A DNA stretch of 64,000 bases from Cladosporium sp. IMV 00045 (GCA_001931905.2 MSJI02000840.1:1-64000), one strand, 5' to 3'; counted from the stretch's first letter, positions 1 to 10,564 are shown. Notes: generated by a model not told the origin, from the letters alone. Numbers and translations are program-made.

Positions 1-223
1 ATTTTACCTACTTTTACTTATATATAAGTCAACTTCCTATATTTCTTAACTAGGGTTTTTATATATACTTTAATACTATCTTAGTAGCAAAAAGTAATTT
101 TATAGTAATTTTATATAATTAATAGAGCCTTCTATATGGCTAAAGTGGTTTATTACTCTAGGTATTTCCTATCACGGTCGAAGTATAGTTAGAACTGCTC
201 TACGAATATATGATACCGCTTGC

Positions 224-269
224 GTACTGACCGACTTCCCGTACTGACCGACTTCCCATACAGTGACGT
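224..269. repeat. Solo terminal repeat of a lost pogo/Fot-like element
   Basis: Two perfect tandem 17-bp copies (224-240 and 241-257, each beginning GTACTGACCG) are followed by ATACAGTGACGT and a TA. The outer end ACGTCACTGTA, read inward on the minus strand, matches the ends of the two complete pogo-like elements in this window. No partner end or transposase is visible to the left, so this is a relic or an element cut by the window edge. The inner doubled word differs from those of the two complete elements. Confidence 0.7.
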
Positions 270-271
270 TA

Positions 272-2296
272 CACAAGTGAGCCTTAACAAAGAGGCGATG
301 GAGCGATGTCTTGTCCCCTCACCCACCGTTCTCGGAACAGAGGGCTAGACAAGGCTGATCATTGAGATAAACAGCGTTGCCGCCCAAGACAGCGGCGGTC
401 AGGGCTGTATCCCGTCATCAATCTATTCGTTGCAGTATGTCGCAAGTGTCCCCGCTCTGCCAGGGTAGTCACGCGAGTCTGTGCGCTCTAGATCTCCAAG
501 CCACAAAGCCACGAGTAAAACGAGCTGCGACTTGAAGTCAGTGGTTTTATGGTCTTCCTGCGCTGAGCCTACGTGAATCTGCGCTTACTGCTTACAGTGT
601 GGCATGACACAAGCAAGCCGGGTCTGTGCGCCAAAGATAGCCCAGCATCAGAACGTCACCAGTGGCGTAGCACCCCTTCGCAAGCCCAGTACCTCACACA
701 TGAGGTTTGCCCAATGAATGAAGGCGAGACACAGTGCTACAGCAACATCACCTGATCTTTCGGCTGATCCGCGAGCTGCTTCACCGGTCGCACCCTTCCG
801 CAGGTAGCATTGCGAGCGCCTATGCAAAGCAACCTTGCAGATCAGCCCCCCGATAAAAGGATGCCGAAAGCGACCATTCGAAAAGCCCACCATCGAATCA
901 ATAGTCACATTGTAACGCCAGTCGTCTCGCCAGCGCCACCAAGGCAATCTTGCAGACCAGGCATCTAACGGGAAGTAAGCGAGTCAGCGATGAGCCGACT
1001 AACAGATTTAGGCAAGCAACCACGCCACGCAGTACTTTTGGAATTGTAGACTCTCGCACCTCAAGGCTGTATTACGCATCCCGTGATATAGTCTGCACGC
1101 AGCGTCGCGAGCTTCACTGTCATCGCATACGTCTGGTGATGCCCGTCTGGGATATGAGTAATCGCCACGACGTTAGAATAAACTATTGTCAACTTCGAAC
1201 TCAATTAATCATTAGTGTGGGGTTTACTTCCACATTGTAGACCGTTAGTGAAGGCAGTCGGTAATGGAATAGGGTTAGGGTTTGTAATAAGTAATCATCT
1301 ATAGCTAATTAAAACATACACTATACGATTATATAGTCTACGCTATCTAAATACTTATCGAAATAAAGATAGGTATACTATTAGAAGTTTACTTCTAAGC
1401 TATAGTTATAATACTAGCGTCTAAAATAGTGTCTAGAAATGAACATATATAATTTTAATATCTATATATAAAACTAGTAAAGAATTTGAAGCTTCCTAAT
1501 ATGCATAATAATCTAGTATAATGATATAAAGTTATATAAGATGGTAATCTTTCTTATTAGTAAGCTTAAAGCTCCTATATATGTTGTATATAAGCTTTAT
1601 TAAGATATCTAGGCTTTACAAAATAGAGTTTATTTTTATAGTTTTGACTAACATTATATAGATATAGAATAATAAAACTAATAATTTACTAGAATAATTA
1701 TTTTTTAACTATTAATTAATATAGTTTTATTTCTAGTTTTTCACTAATTTAAATTTGATGAATTTAATAATATGACACATCTAATAAGCAATCTAAATAG
1801 ATAAGCAAGCTAAATACCTACTACTTTTCTCCCGAGGCAAAGCATAAATAGGGTCGGAAGCCGACAATCAGTACACGGCTATCTTCTGAAGACGTTTGCG
1901 CATCCATTCAACAGGTTCGCGCGTTGTGTCCAGGGTTTCCACATGCGCGGCAACGCCGACGCCGCACCTCGACCCTCGGCTTGCGGCTTGGTACAGTAGT
2001 GGTCAGTCCACATTTTACAGCCCAGTCACCACCTTGTTGCTGCTCTCCGTCATCAACATGGCTGGCTGTCTGGGCATTTCATCGACAGATTAAGTGCCGT
2101 GCTTGATGACTGCAGAACACACGCAGATATTGTCACACTCGTGCCAAGAGTCCATACTTGCTGGATTGCCGCATAAGCTGCGAAGAGAGCTTGAACTCTG
2201 GTGGAGGGCCTGAGAGCATGTCAGGAGAGACGGATGAGGTATGGTGTGACAAGCGAATGATATGACATATAGAGAGTCGAAGCTTCCACACTCAAC
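272..2296. other. Gene-free left flank with AT-rich decayed block
   Basis: Positions 272-1240 have fairly balanced base composition but no reading frame I recognise; a 99-codon minus-strand frame at 648-947 has no recognisable family. About 1241-1860 is strongly AT-rich, full of TA dinucleotides and stops in all frames, as expected of RIP-mutated repeat DNA. From 1860 composition returns to normal and leads into the promoter of the TPR-CHAT gene. I see no gene here. Confidence 0.6.
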
Positions 2297-2300
2297 CCTC

Positions 2301-2306
2301 TATAAG
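2301..2306 (+). promoter_or_regulatory. Possible TATA box of the TPR-CHAT gene
   Basis: TATAAG lies about 106 bp upstream of the ATG at 2407, in a CT-rich setting (CAACCCTCTATAAG). Position and sequence suit a fungal core promoter, but such short matches are common. Confidence 0.35.
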
Positions 2307-2406
2307 AAAACGCTGTGGCAGTAGCTACTATTATCTTGATCATGAGCATTCAGCTCTCACGAATATCCTATCGACTAAACCGACAAGACCCAATACACTC
2401 GCGAGC

Positions 2407-5400
2407 ATGGCTTCCATTTCCAACGGCTCCGACTATCCACTGGATATCACGCCCATCAACCAAGGGCTGCTTGGGGCTTTCCCGCTTCTCGGACAGTTTC
2501 CCGACGGATTTCACGAGTCTCGAGCCAGACTCGAGAAGACTTTGCAAAAGGCACAAGCAGGAACCGACAATGCTTCTCTACTTCGCGCACTACTCAATCT
2601 TGGAGTTCTCCTGATGCTCCAGGGCGAGCTGGTCCCTGCCGTGGATTTTCTTTTGAGGGCAGCAGAAAGCGCCAAAAGCATTCAATCTACAAGGGTTCTG
2701 GCGTTGTCGTACGCACTCCACTGTAGGGCAATGCAGTACACTTGGTCACCAGCTGGAAGCAGCCTTTTGTCAGATGAGATCTCGAGGGTTTTTGACTATT
2801 CCACTCATGCTGTTTCAATGCAAGAAGAAATCAATCACGCCAGAAGTTATTCAGGCTACGATGCTCGTCGTGAAACAGTCCAAATGTCCATCATCGCTCA
2901 GAGAGATCTCGTGCACGCGAGGCCAATGGTTCCGACGTCGGATCATCTTGCACTTACCACGCAAGTAGCACTTCCCAATCTTGAGGCTACTATTGCGAAA
3001 ATGGCGAGGAGCAGTAGAGATGACTTCCTCATCGGAATGCAGATTGAGCTTGCTTGGATACACCGCGTCACAAGGAATCATTCGACATTTATGTCAACGC
3101 TGTGTACTGCCAGAAGCCAAGTCCAGGATCAGTCAGCGCTAGCGGCCCACATTGAAATGAGACTCGGCGATGATCATTGCACATCCTTTGGAACCCCGGA
3201 GACCTGGGACACAGTCCTCGAGCAAGGCACGGAGAGCAACGCACAGCCAAGAGATGAGGAGACTCTACATTTCATGGGCAGCGGAACGCGCGACATTACT
3301 CTAGCCCGGAATCATTACGACAATGCGCAGAATATCTTCCAAAACTTGGGTCTCCTCCGTGGCGTCGCGGCAATACAACTTCGACTTGGCTACATTGCAA
3401 CACTTGATCATTCCTCAAGTCGCAATCCGAAAAACCTGTACAAGACAGCGCTTGAACATGCCATTTTTGCTGAGGATCTATATAGCTGCTCTGGCGACTC
3501 CGTTGGCCGCCAAGTTGCTCGCGCTCATATCTGCTTATGCAGAGTTGGGATCGGTGAAGAACCCGAAGATCTCGAATGTGCCAGGTCGATTGGAGTCTGG
3601 GGTTGCGAGACTGGCAGCTACAGCTTCGCGTTCGGGTTAGGCTTGTTTTTCGCCAAATATGCAAGAAGATGGCTGGTAGCTCTTGGCGATTGCAAAAAGG
3701 CTGTTGCAGCTCACAGGCTAGCCGAAGCGCTTTTTGAAGGTCTCCATGCAGAGCTCTCGCGTCTGTACAGCATCACAGACCAGACGGAGGTTTATCGATT
3801 CCTGGGCGAGCGGGATAGATTCATGGTGACAGCAGAGCATGCCTTGCATCTCTGCACAGAGTATTCGACAGCATCAGAGACCTCCACTGCCAGCAGGAGT
3901 TTCCTTCATGGAGCGCAAATCCTGAGCCGAATGTACACTTGGGCAGTGAAATGTGCGGACCCGGATGAAATATGCAGCATCACGTCTCGAATGACTGCCA
4001 TGAAAGATGATTTCAAGAAAAGATATGGCGAGCGCACCGCATCATCGATTGGAGACATTGTCAAAGAGTATTCTGCTTTGTCTGGAAGCACATTACAGAG
4101 TCTTCTCACGGAACATGACAAGCAATCTGGCTCCGGTTCACACGTTCCCGATATCGACATGCTCGTGAAGAAGATGGAGGCCTTCAACTTGGATCCTCTT
4201 GACTTCCGAATCAAAGGCACGCTAGCTACCTTGGATCACATGATCTCTACAGCAGCCTTTCTGGTGCCGTTCTATCAAGCTCAAAAAGCAGCGAGGGAAG
4301 GCGATCGTAAAAGCGCTGAGATTGCATGGAAGCAAGCTGAGGCATCTCTCGAGACACACGACAACGAACAAAAAGACATCTGGTTGACTCTGCTATATAC
4401 GGATGCCAAAATGCACGACAGAGCTTTGTCACATATTGAGGCGTACCTAGAGAAGCGAGAGAAAGATTACCATGATCAACAAATGGGCAGAACTCAAGAG
4501 GACAGAGCTATGACGGACAGAACTTACTGGCAAGCCAAGCTTGAAGTTTTAGCAATGCTCGCTCGGACTCGTCACTTTGCAAAGGCTGGCGACCTTCTGG
4601 AAGAGATTCAACATCGCTGGGGCGAGGATTGGTGGAAGATTTACGAAGAGCGTGTCTGGGAGAATCTCAGCCTAGCTGGTCAAATCAACGCCGGTTTGAA
4701 AGAGCACAATGTAGCTTGCCGATACTACGAGCAGGCCATGCAAGCCTTTGAGGAGCGTCGTGACAGGCTTTCCATCGACGATTACAAGATTTCTCTTGCC
4801 GGAGATTCGAAGGTGCAAGAGATCTATTTTGGAGCCGCATGTTCGGCATTGATGTTACACTCCAGATCTCTAGCATCGAAAGATGCAGATGCACCATCTT
4901 TGGGCCCCCATCTGCAGCGGGCATTCGTGAACCTCGAACGTGGGAAAGCCCGCAGTCTCCTCGATCTTGTGGGAGGCAGTATTGTGTCTGATCGATCGAG
5001 CCCACGGCAGTCACAGGATCAATGGAGCAGGTACAAGCAACAAACGGCGCTTCTGACAACACGTCGTGCTCTGCTAGCAAACGCCTACTCGACGAAAAAT
5101 ACGTCGAACTTACCATACTTGGAGCATCTCAGACGCGATGTTGCCGCGCAAGAGCAAGAGTTGTTGAGCATCACAAAGGGTCTGTCAGACTGCGGAATAC
5201 CTCGAGCAGCCCCAATGATATCGTCCAAGGACATTGACTTGCCCCACACTTGTTCTTCACTGGTGGAAGATACCGCAATCTTGCAATACTCGTACCAGCG
5301 CTATGATCTAATCGCTTGGTTGATCACCAATCGAGGAATGACCGAGGTGTACCACATGGAAGTTGAGGACGTTGAGCTCGAGAGATACGTCCACGAGTTT

Positions 5401-6378
5401 CATCGCGCATGCGAAGCAGCAGCCACCGATGCTGATCGCCTTGCGTCATGGCTGGGAAACAGGTTACTTCCATTTGAATCGCTCCAGCAATACAGAAGAC
5501 TGATCATAGTGGCATACCGTGCACTACATCTGGTTCCATTTCATGCCTTGCCATGGAATCAAGGACATTTGTCCGACAACCACGCTGTGTCGTACCTACC
5601 AAGCGCGACTCTGCTGAGATATCTCGGATGCTGGGAGAAACTTGAACCGTCATTCAGTGTTCTTGCGATTGGAAACCCGTCGAACATGGTATATAGAGAC
5701 CCAATCGGTGGAGGTGAAGAAACGATGCCTTCACTGCCAGGCTCGGCACTCGAAGCAGAGGCGATCGCGAAGGTTGTCCGCGGAAGCAGAGCACTGGTCG
5801 GTGCCACCGCAACGGATGAAGCCGTCTACTCATACATCGGCCATCATACAGTGCTACACTTCGGTGCCCACGGTTCGCTCTGCGCAGCAATTCCGATGCT
5901 GTCCACTGTCCACCTTGCTGGAGGTACCCAGATCACCGTCGATCAGCTTATGGGAAGACAATTGAAGGCAGAACTCGTAGTCCTCAGCGCTTGCAACACG
6001 GGCAGAGGAAGGGTTACAGAGGGCGAAGATGTTATCGGGTTCGCTCGTACCCTTCTTGCCGCTGGCGTCAACCATATCATCGTCAGTCTATGGCCCGTTG
6101 ACGATATGGCCGCCTGTTATCTCATGGTGCAAATGTACAAGAATGTTATGGAAGGCATGTCACTTGCCGGTGCTCTAAGCAGTGCACAGGCAGATTTGAG
6201 AGGAACCCAGAATGAAGACATCGATGCTTGCGTGGAGCAACTTCTCGCTAATGACAGTCATCCGCGTATTCAGGTGGGAAGATCGGTTGTGAGGGACTTT
6301 GCTCGAAACGAGCAATCAACTGCTAGAAGCTTTTCGCATCGGAAGTTCTGGGCACCTTTCATTCTGATTGGTGCTTGA
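2407..6378 (+). CDS. TPR-CHAT caspase-like protein
   Basis: Intronless ORF of 1322 residues. The N-terminal 850 or so residues are helical with TPR-like stretches (for example LLNLGVLLMLQGELVPAVDF near residue 60). A typical pre-CHAT motif (ERGKARSLLDL, about residue 845) leads into a C-terminal CHAT domain, about residues 1000-1322. The putative His-Cys dyad is present: HFGAHG with H1155 and SACNTG with C1196; the end FWAPFILIGA is the usual CHAT terminus. CHAT domains are caspase/separase-clan proteases; bacterial TPR-CHAT proteins act in defence and cell death, and fungal relatives are poorly characterised. Substrate and role here are inferred only. The ATG is preceded by a possible TATA box. 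The gene sits between two AT-rich decayed blocks yet has no internal stop, so it has escaped RIP. A pseudoenzyme is unlikely given the intact dyad. Confidence 0.88.
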   Translation: MASISNGSDYPLDITPINQGLLGAFPLLGQFPDGFHESRARLEKTLQKAQAGTDNASLLRALLNLGVLLMLQGELVPAVDFLLRAAESAKSIQSTRVLALSYALHCRAMQYTWSPAGSSLLSDEISRVFDYSTHAVSMQEEINHARSYSGYDARRETVQMSIIAQRDLVHARPMVPTSDHLALTTQVALPNLEATIAKMARSSRDDFLIGMQIELAWIHRVTRNHSTFMSTLCTARSQVQDQSALAAHIEMRLGDDHCTSFGTPETWDTVLEQGTESNAQPRDEETLHFMGSGTRDITLARNHYDNAQNIFQNLGLLRGVAAIQLRLGYIATLDHSSSRNPKNLYKTALEHAIFAEDLYSCSGDSVGRQVARAHICLCRVGIGEEPEDLECARSIGVWGCETGSYSFAFGLGLFFAKYARRWLVALGDCKKAVAAHRLAEALFEGLHAELSRLYSITDQTEVYRFLGERDRFMVTAEHALHLCTEYSTASETSTASRSFLHGAQILSRMYTWAVKCADPDEICSITSRMTAMKDDFKKRYGERTASSIGDIVKEYSALSGSTLQSLLTEHDKQSGSGSHVPDIDMLVKKMEAFNLDPLDFRIKGTLATLDHMISTAAFLVPFYQAQKAAREGDRKSAEIAWKQAEASLETHDNEQKDIWLTLLYTDAKMHDRALSHIEAYLEKREKDYHDQQMGRTQEDRAMTDRTYWQAKLEVLAMLARTRHFAKAGDLLEEIQHRWGEDWWKIYEERVWENLSLAGQINAGLKEHNVACRYYEQAMQAFEERRDRLSIDDYKISLAGDSKVQEIYFGAACSALMLHSRSLASKDADAPSLGPHLQRAFVNLERGKARSLLDLVGGSIVSDRSSPRQSQDQWSRYKQQTALLTTRRALLANAYSTKNTSNLPYLEHLRRDVAAQEQELLSITKGLSDCGIPRAAPMISSKDIDLPHTCSSLVEDTAILQYSYQRYDLIAWLITNRGMTEVYHMEVEDVELERYVHEFHRACEAAATDADRLASWLGNRLLPFESLQQYRRLIIVAYRALHLVPFHALPWNQGHLSDNHAVSYLPSATLLRYLGCWEKLEPSFSVLAIGNPSNMVYRDPIGGGEETMPSLPGSALEAEAIAKVVRGSRALVGATATDEAVYSYIGHHTVLHFGAHGSLCAAIPMLSTVHLAGGTQITVDQLMGRQLKAELVVLSACNTGRGRVTEGEDVIGFARTLLAAGVNHIIVSLWPVDDMAACYLMVQMYKNVMEGMSLAGALSSAQADLRGTQNEDIDACVEQLLANDSHPRIQVGRSVVRDFARNEQSTARSFSHRKFWAPFILIGA

Positions 6379-7171
6379 TATTTCCAAAATCGAATCATTT
6401 TGTTACAGGCGGGATTTTGGGACCTAAGTGTAGATGGAAGTAAGAACAGATATCAGCGTTGATGGAAACAGTACTAGTTTTCGTGCTTTAATGTACTTTC
6501 GAGTTTTTAGTACCTGGATTTGCACGTAGATAGCTTCTATACCTTCGTATCTATATAGGTGAGATCTGCCTGAGGTTTAGAAGTCTAAAATTGTCCTCTA
6601 GAGTGTTTTTTAGTATCATTTAAAGCTTTATAAGTATATCTATTAACTCTATATTAGTTTATATTAATGTAATCTATATTACGTACGTAGTCTATTATCG
6701 AAGTCATTTGTTAGATCCTTAATCTAAGTGACTACCGTCACGTATATAAAGACAGGTAACTAAGAAGTCTGGTTTGGGCTCGGTAGAGAGAGTACGTGGT
6801 ATAGAAGTGTGAAGTAGTATAGAGACAATAACTTGGTATCGGTTAAAACCTTATAGTCACTATGAACAATGAGTTAAACACACGATATCGAAGATATCCT
6901 ACGTTCCTATATACTAAGGAGATTCGTACTATCGCTATAGTGATTAGTATACCTCATTTATAACTAAGGTCGAGGGCTTATCCTTAGACTGAGGTCAAGT
7001 GGTCTTCCTTAGCTAGCTTAGTTACGTAACTAAGGTAGCTACTATTACAGACTAAATAGCGACACTCGCGCTTCTACCTAATAAGAGTCGCTTAGGGTCG
7101 GACGACCCCAGTACTTAGTTTCGGATCGTAATATTATTCTTATTCAATACTAATACTAAGAGCATTTATTA
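6379..7171. other. AT-rich decayed repeat DNA
   Basis: Downstream of the CHAT gene the sequence becomes AT- and TA-rich from about 6570, with stops in every frame. An 18-nt word at 6906-6923 (CCTATATACTAAGGAGAT) also occurs inside the Ty3 LTRs at 9701-9718, suggesting that this is an old related LTR fragment. It ends at the TA target of the pogo-like element. No gene seen. Confidence 0.5.
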
Positions 7172-7173
7172 TA

Positions 7174-9010
7174 ACGTCACAGTAGGGGAGTTCGGATAGT
7201 ACGGGAGTTCGGATAGAAATTCGACCTCTCTACTTTAGATTTAATCTCTTACTAGCTACGATAATATAATCACTCTCGCTTTCGGATATACTACTCTCGA
7301 TACTTTTGTTTTCCTCGTCCTCGATTTCGGGAGTCGTAGCTTTCGCTATTCGCTTCCTTTTCGACTTTCCCTTCGACGCTTCCGCTTCCGCTTTCTCGAC
7401 TACCTCGAGGATTTCCTTTGTATTAAAGACGAACTTCCCTTTTATCGCTACGCGCTTCCCTTTCTTACGTTCCTTACGTACCCGTAATAGCTCCCGAGCC
7501 TCGGATAGCTCCTTCTGTAAGAGGGTGTTCTCGGAAGACGTCCTTTCGAAAGCCGCTCCCGATCGCTCGATATACCGCTTTACGGGAGTCTCGAGAGTAG
7601 ACGAACGAACGATCGAGTTAACTAGCGACGTCGCCTCCTATAACTCCGTACCCTCCGGCGGCGAACTATCTAGTAGAGAGCGATCTAGATCGTTTAGAGT
7701 CGTAATAGGAGGCGGGGTAACTCGAGAGGGCTCCGAAGGCATTCGGAGAGTAGAGAGGATAGTAATCGGGCTTAGAGGGTAGATACCGGACGTACGGAAG
7801 GCCGATTCGACGTTCCTAGTCGTAAAGGCCCTAGACCTAGCTATAATATAGGCCTCCGTCCACTCGATACGCGGTATTCGTCGAGTATCGAGCCGGAAGA
7901 GCCGGTCGATCTCGGTCGATAAAGCCCGCTTTAGAGGGCCGAATAGCCTGACGTCGAGAGGTTGTAATATATGCGAAGTATGCGGCGGTAATACGACTAG
8001 GTCTATCCTCTTATTAAGGCAAAAGGCGATAAACCTAGCTGTAAGATGCGATCCGTATCTATCGAGTAGTAATAGCCTCCGTTTTCTATCGTTTCGGGCC
8101 GTTTCGGGCTCGAATAACGTAGTTAACCACTCGTAAGCGTGAGAATCGGAAGTCCACCCGCTAGAAGAGGTAGAGAACTTCCACTTCTCGGGCGTAGAAG
8201 TCGGTATCTACGCGGTATTCGTATCTTTCGCCCGGAAGATAATAAGCGGAGGTAAAGAGACTCCCGAGGCTCCGACGCACTCTATAGCCGTTATCCACTC
8301 TTGCCTTCCGCTTATCTTCTTAAAACCCCCCGTCTCCTCTTTATTTATAAGTACTTTTGAGGGTAAACTAGTACCGAGAGCGAACCCGGTTTCGTCGACG
8401 TTAAAAACCGCGTTAGAAGGATAGGAATTCTCGAGGAAAAAGTTAGAAAGCGTAGTAAAGTAGGCGTTTATAGTCGGATAGCTTACCGCTTCGAAGCGGC
8501 TCGCGTCTATAGCTCGAGAGTATACGGTCTTTAGTATAGGGTATCGTTTTCGGAACCTATCGATCCACCTTTTACTAATAGGAGAGTAGGAAGTTAGAGT
8601 CGAGGTTAGGCAGAAGCGGGCGTTACAGATTTCTTCGGCGAGTTCTCTCGTTAACGCGAGGGTAATAGGGATTCCCGACTTCGATAATCGAGTAATAGAC
8701 TTTAGGAGAGCCTTCTCTTCGGCTGTCGAGAGTATCTTTTGCGATTCGTGCGATAGAGAGTAGGAAGTTCGTTTCGAAAGCCGGTCGGAGAGAGTTAAAG
8801 GCGGGATATTAAATGTGTAAGAACACTTTCGGATCGAGGTATATTCGCCGTTTCGGTAGGCCGCTAAGGCCGTAGTAAGCGTATCTTCGGAATAGGTAGG
8901 TATAAAGAAAGAAGAAAGAAGGAGAACGCGTAAAAAATAGATAAGAACACGAAACTAGCGCGCGGGAGTGTCCGAACTCCCGTACTATCCGAACTCCCCT
9001 ACCGTGACGT
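7174..9010 (-). mobile_element. Decayed pogo/Fot-like DNA transposon, 1837 bp
   Basis: The element is bounded by TA on both sides (7172-7173 and 9011-9012). The inverted ends read ACGTCAC(A/G)GTAGGGGAG inward, followed by a second copy of the GAGTTCGGATAG word. Its length, 1837 bp, is exactly that of the intact copy at 27887-29723, and the two align without net gaps across their transposase regions. The inner terminal word differs from that copy. The coding strand is minus and carries disabling transitions. Confidence 0.85.
7230..8903 (-). pseudogene. Pogo/Fot-like DDE transposase pseudogene
   Basis: Placed by colinearity with the intact 557-residue transposase at 27943-29616 (offset 20713 bp). 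The start codon is ATA instead of ATG (8901-8903). Codon 232, Trp in the intact copy, is TAG (8208-8210). The second catalytic block DGHGSH has become DRYGSH. All of these are CpA-to-TpA changes on one strand or the other, the RIP signature. More lesions probably exist; I did not translate the whole frame. A 158-codon plus-strand frame at 7306-7782 is only the shadow of this gene. Confidence 0.8.
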
Positions 9011-9012
9011 TA

Positions 9013-9518
9013 GGTAAACCTAATCTTATCTAGAGTTATAAGTAGCTAGTAGGTAAGCTAAGAAATAGCTTTACCTAGATTCCGCTCTATATCTATATAT
9101 AACTCTTTAAGCTACGTTCCCTTAATAGAATTAACTACTAGTATTAGGACTCCTATCTATATATAGCTTAGAATCAGGTCTAGACTATAACTATACTTAC
9201 GCTCCGACTTTTCTACTCGTTCGCCTGTAATAGCGTTATAATACTAGCTTAAACTACGTAATAATTTAACTTAGGTACTTCTAAGCTAATATTTGTCTTA
9301 TAGGCTTTTCTTTATAAGATTATCTAAAGCTTACAAAAATGACTTTCAATAACTTTATTATTCTTAGTTTATATGATATATACTTTATTATTAAAGCTAA
9401 TATAACTATTATCTTATAATAATAGTTAGAGTATTATGATTTAATTCTAGGCGTTTAAGAACAACTCTAAGTAAACGTTACTATGTAGAAGAAATTTTTA
9501 GACTATTATACTTATAAA
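9013..9518. other. AT-rich decayed DNA between two transposons
   Basis: TA-rich sequence with stops in all frames between the pogo-like element and the target duplication of the Ty3 element. Nothing recognisable remains. Confidence 0.5.
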
Positions 9519-9523
9519 CTCAG

Positions 9524-9894
9524 TGTAATAGGGGTGATAGCCGGTAGCGAGAAGTTGACTAAGAGGTAGGCTTCTCAGGTATAAACAATGGAGAGTGATA
9601 GCGATCTGAATGATTAATATACTTAGATAGTGAATTCAAGCACTAGCTTCGTTACTTAGATTAAGCACGAGGCTCCTATAAACCTTAGACTAACTCTAAT
9701 CCTATATACTAAGGAGATCTATGAGAGATGCACTCTGCTCTGTTATCCCGAGAGTAATAGAGCAGCAGAGCAGACAGAGCAGTAGAGCACATCACGTGAT
9801 CTGTAACCTGCTCTGGAGCGGGCTGCTTCTATAACCACAGAGCAGTCTCCCCGCAACGCGCTGCGCGCGTTCCTACCATCCTAGGGTCATTACA
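9524..9894 (-). repeat. 3' LTR of the Ty3 element (left copy)
   Basis: 371 bp, starting TGTAATAG and ending CATTACA on the plus strand, a short inverted terminus. It aligns with the 16103-16473 copy without length difference. Most visible differences are C-to-T or G-to-A in this copy (for example GACTAAGAGG here against GACCAAGGGG), so this LTR is the more heavily mutated. Confidence 0.9.
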
Positions 9895-9909
9895 CTATCC
9901 CCCTCCTAG
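9895..9909 (-). other. Polypurine tract of the Ty3 element
   Basis: Immediately inside the 3' LTR the minus strand reads AGGAGGGGGATAG, the usual place and composition for the plus-strand DNA primer of LTR retroelements. Confidence 0.65.
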
Positions 9910-9946
9910 TCTAGCGCAGTCCCTGTGCTAAGTTAAAGATGGTCTT

Positions 9947-10564
9947 ATGCCCTATGATCTTTCGTCATTATGGCTTTCTGTGATGCCTCCTCTTCGTATT
10001 AAGCGCAACAGCACCCAACGTCGCCTTGAACTTGCCGAAATCATCGACAACTTCGGAGACACCATGGTCAAAAAATGCAGTACCTATGTAAAACATAACC
10101 GCGTGTGCAAAGTACACGTTCGCTCTGGTCGCTACAATGAATGCACCCGTCGCAACCAACGATGCGACGTGAAAGTGACTCAAAATGAGTTTCGCCGCCT
10201 TATCGACGAGAAGAAGAAACTCAAGCGCAATATCGACGAGGCCCTCTCGGCTCAAGCGGATGCTCTGGAAGCGCTTCGGACGGCGCGCGCTCGAGAAGAG
10301 CGCCTGCGCCAACAGATGGATTTGATTGATAAGCGAGCGGAGGAGGCTATCTCTGTGGAATCTCGCTCCGTGGAGGAACAGGAGGCAGAGGAGATACTTG
10401 ACACCTCTAGGGTGGACAACTCTAGCCTGGCTCTCCAACTTCTTCCGGAAACCTGGGGTGGTCTGGATGACGTGCCTGATGGGTTCTGGGAGAACTCGCT
10501 TGATCCCAAGCTCCTAGAGGAGCTGGGTTTCACTTCTGGCGGTGGCGTCGATGAAAATCCATAA
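9947..10564 (+). pseudogene. Antisense ORF with damaged Zn2Cys6-like cluster inside the Ty3 element
   Basis: Open frame of 205 codons on the strand opposite gag-pol, between the 3' LTR and the pol end. Residues 44-73 fit C-x2-Y-x6-C-x8-Y-x2-C-x6-C. With Cys at Y47 and Y63 this is exactly a Gal4-type Zn2Cys6 spacing; both Tyr codons (TAT at 10085-10087, TAC at 10133-10135) differ from Cys codons by one RIP-type change. A charged, helical, probably coiled-coil segment follows (about residues 80-140), then an acidic tail ending in a Trp-containing stretch, resembling an activation region. The annotated start could instead be the ATG near 9983 (MPPLRIKR). The frame has stayed open while gag-pol collapsed. 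Part of it overlaps the antisense of the chromodomain region. Function is unknown; a DNA-binding regulator of the element or host is only a hypothesis. Confidence 0.55.

Noticed and set aside
648..947. 99-codon minus-strand frame near the left edge
   Set aside because: Starts from a non-ATG codon, has no recognisable domain and overlaps another open frame.
1271..1283. AGGGTTAGGGTTT resembling telomere repeats
   Set aside because: Only about two units, inside AT-rich decayed DNA; too short to claim an interstitial telomere.
7306..7782. 158-codon plus-strand frame
   Set aside because: Starts at TTG and is the antisense shadow of the decayed transposase.
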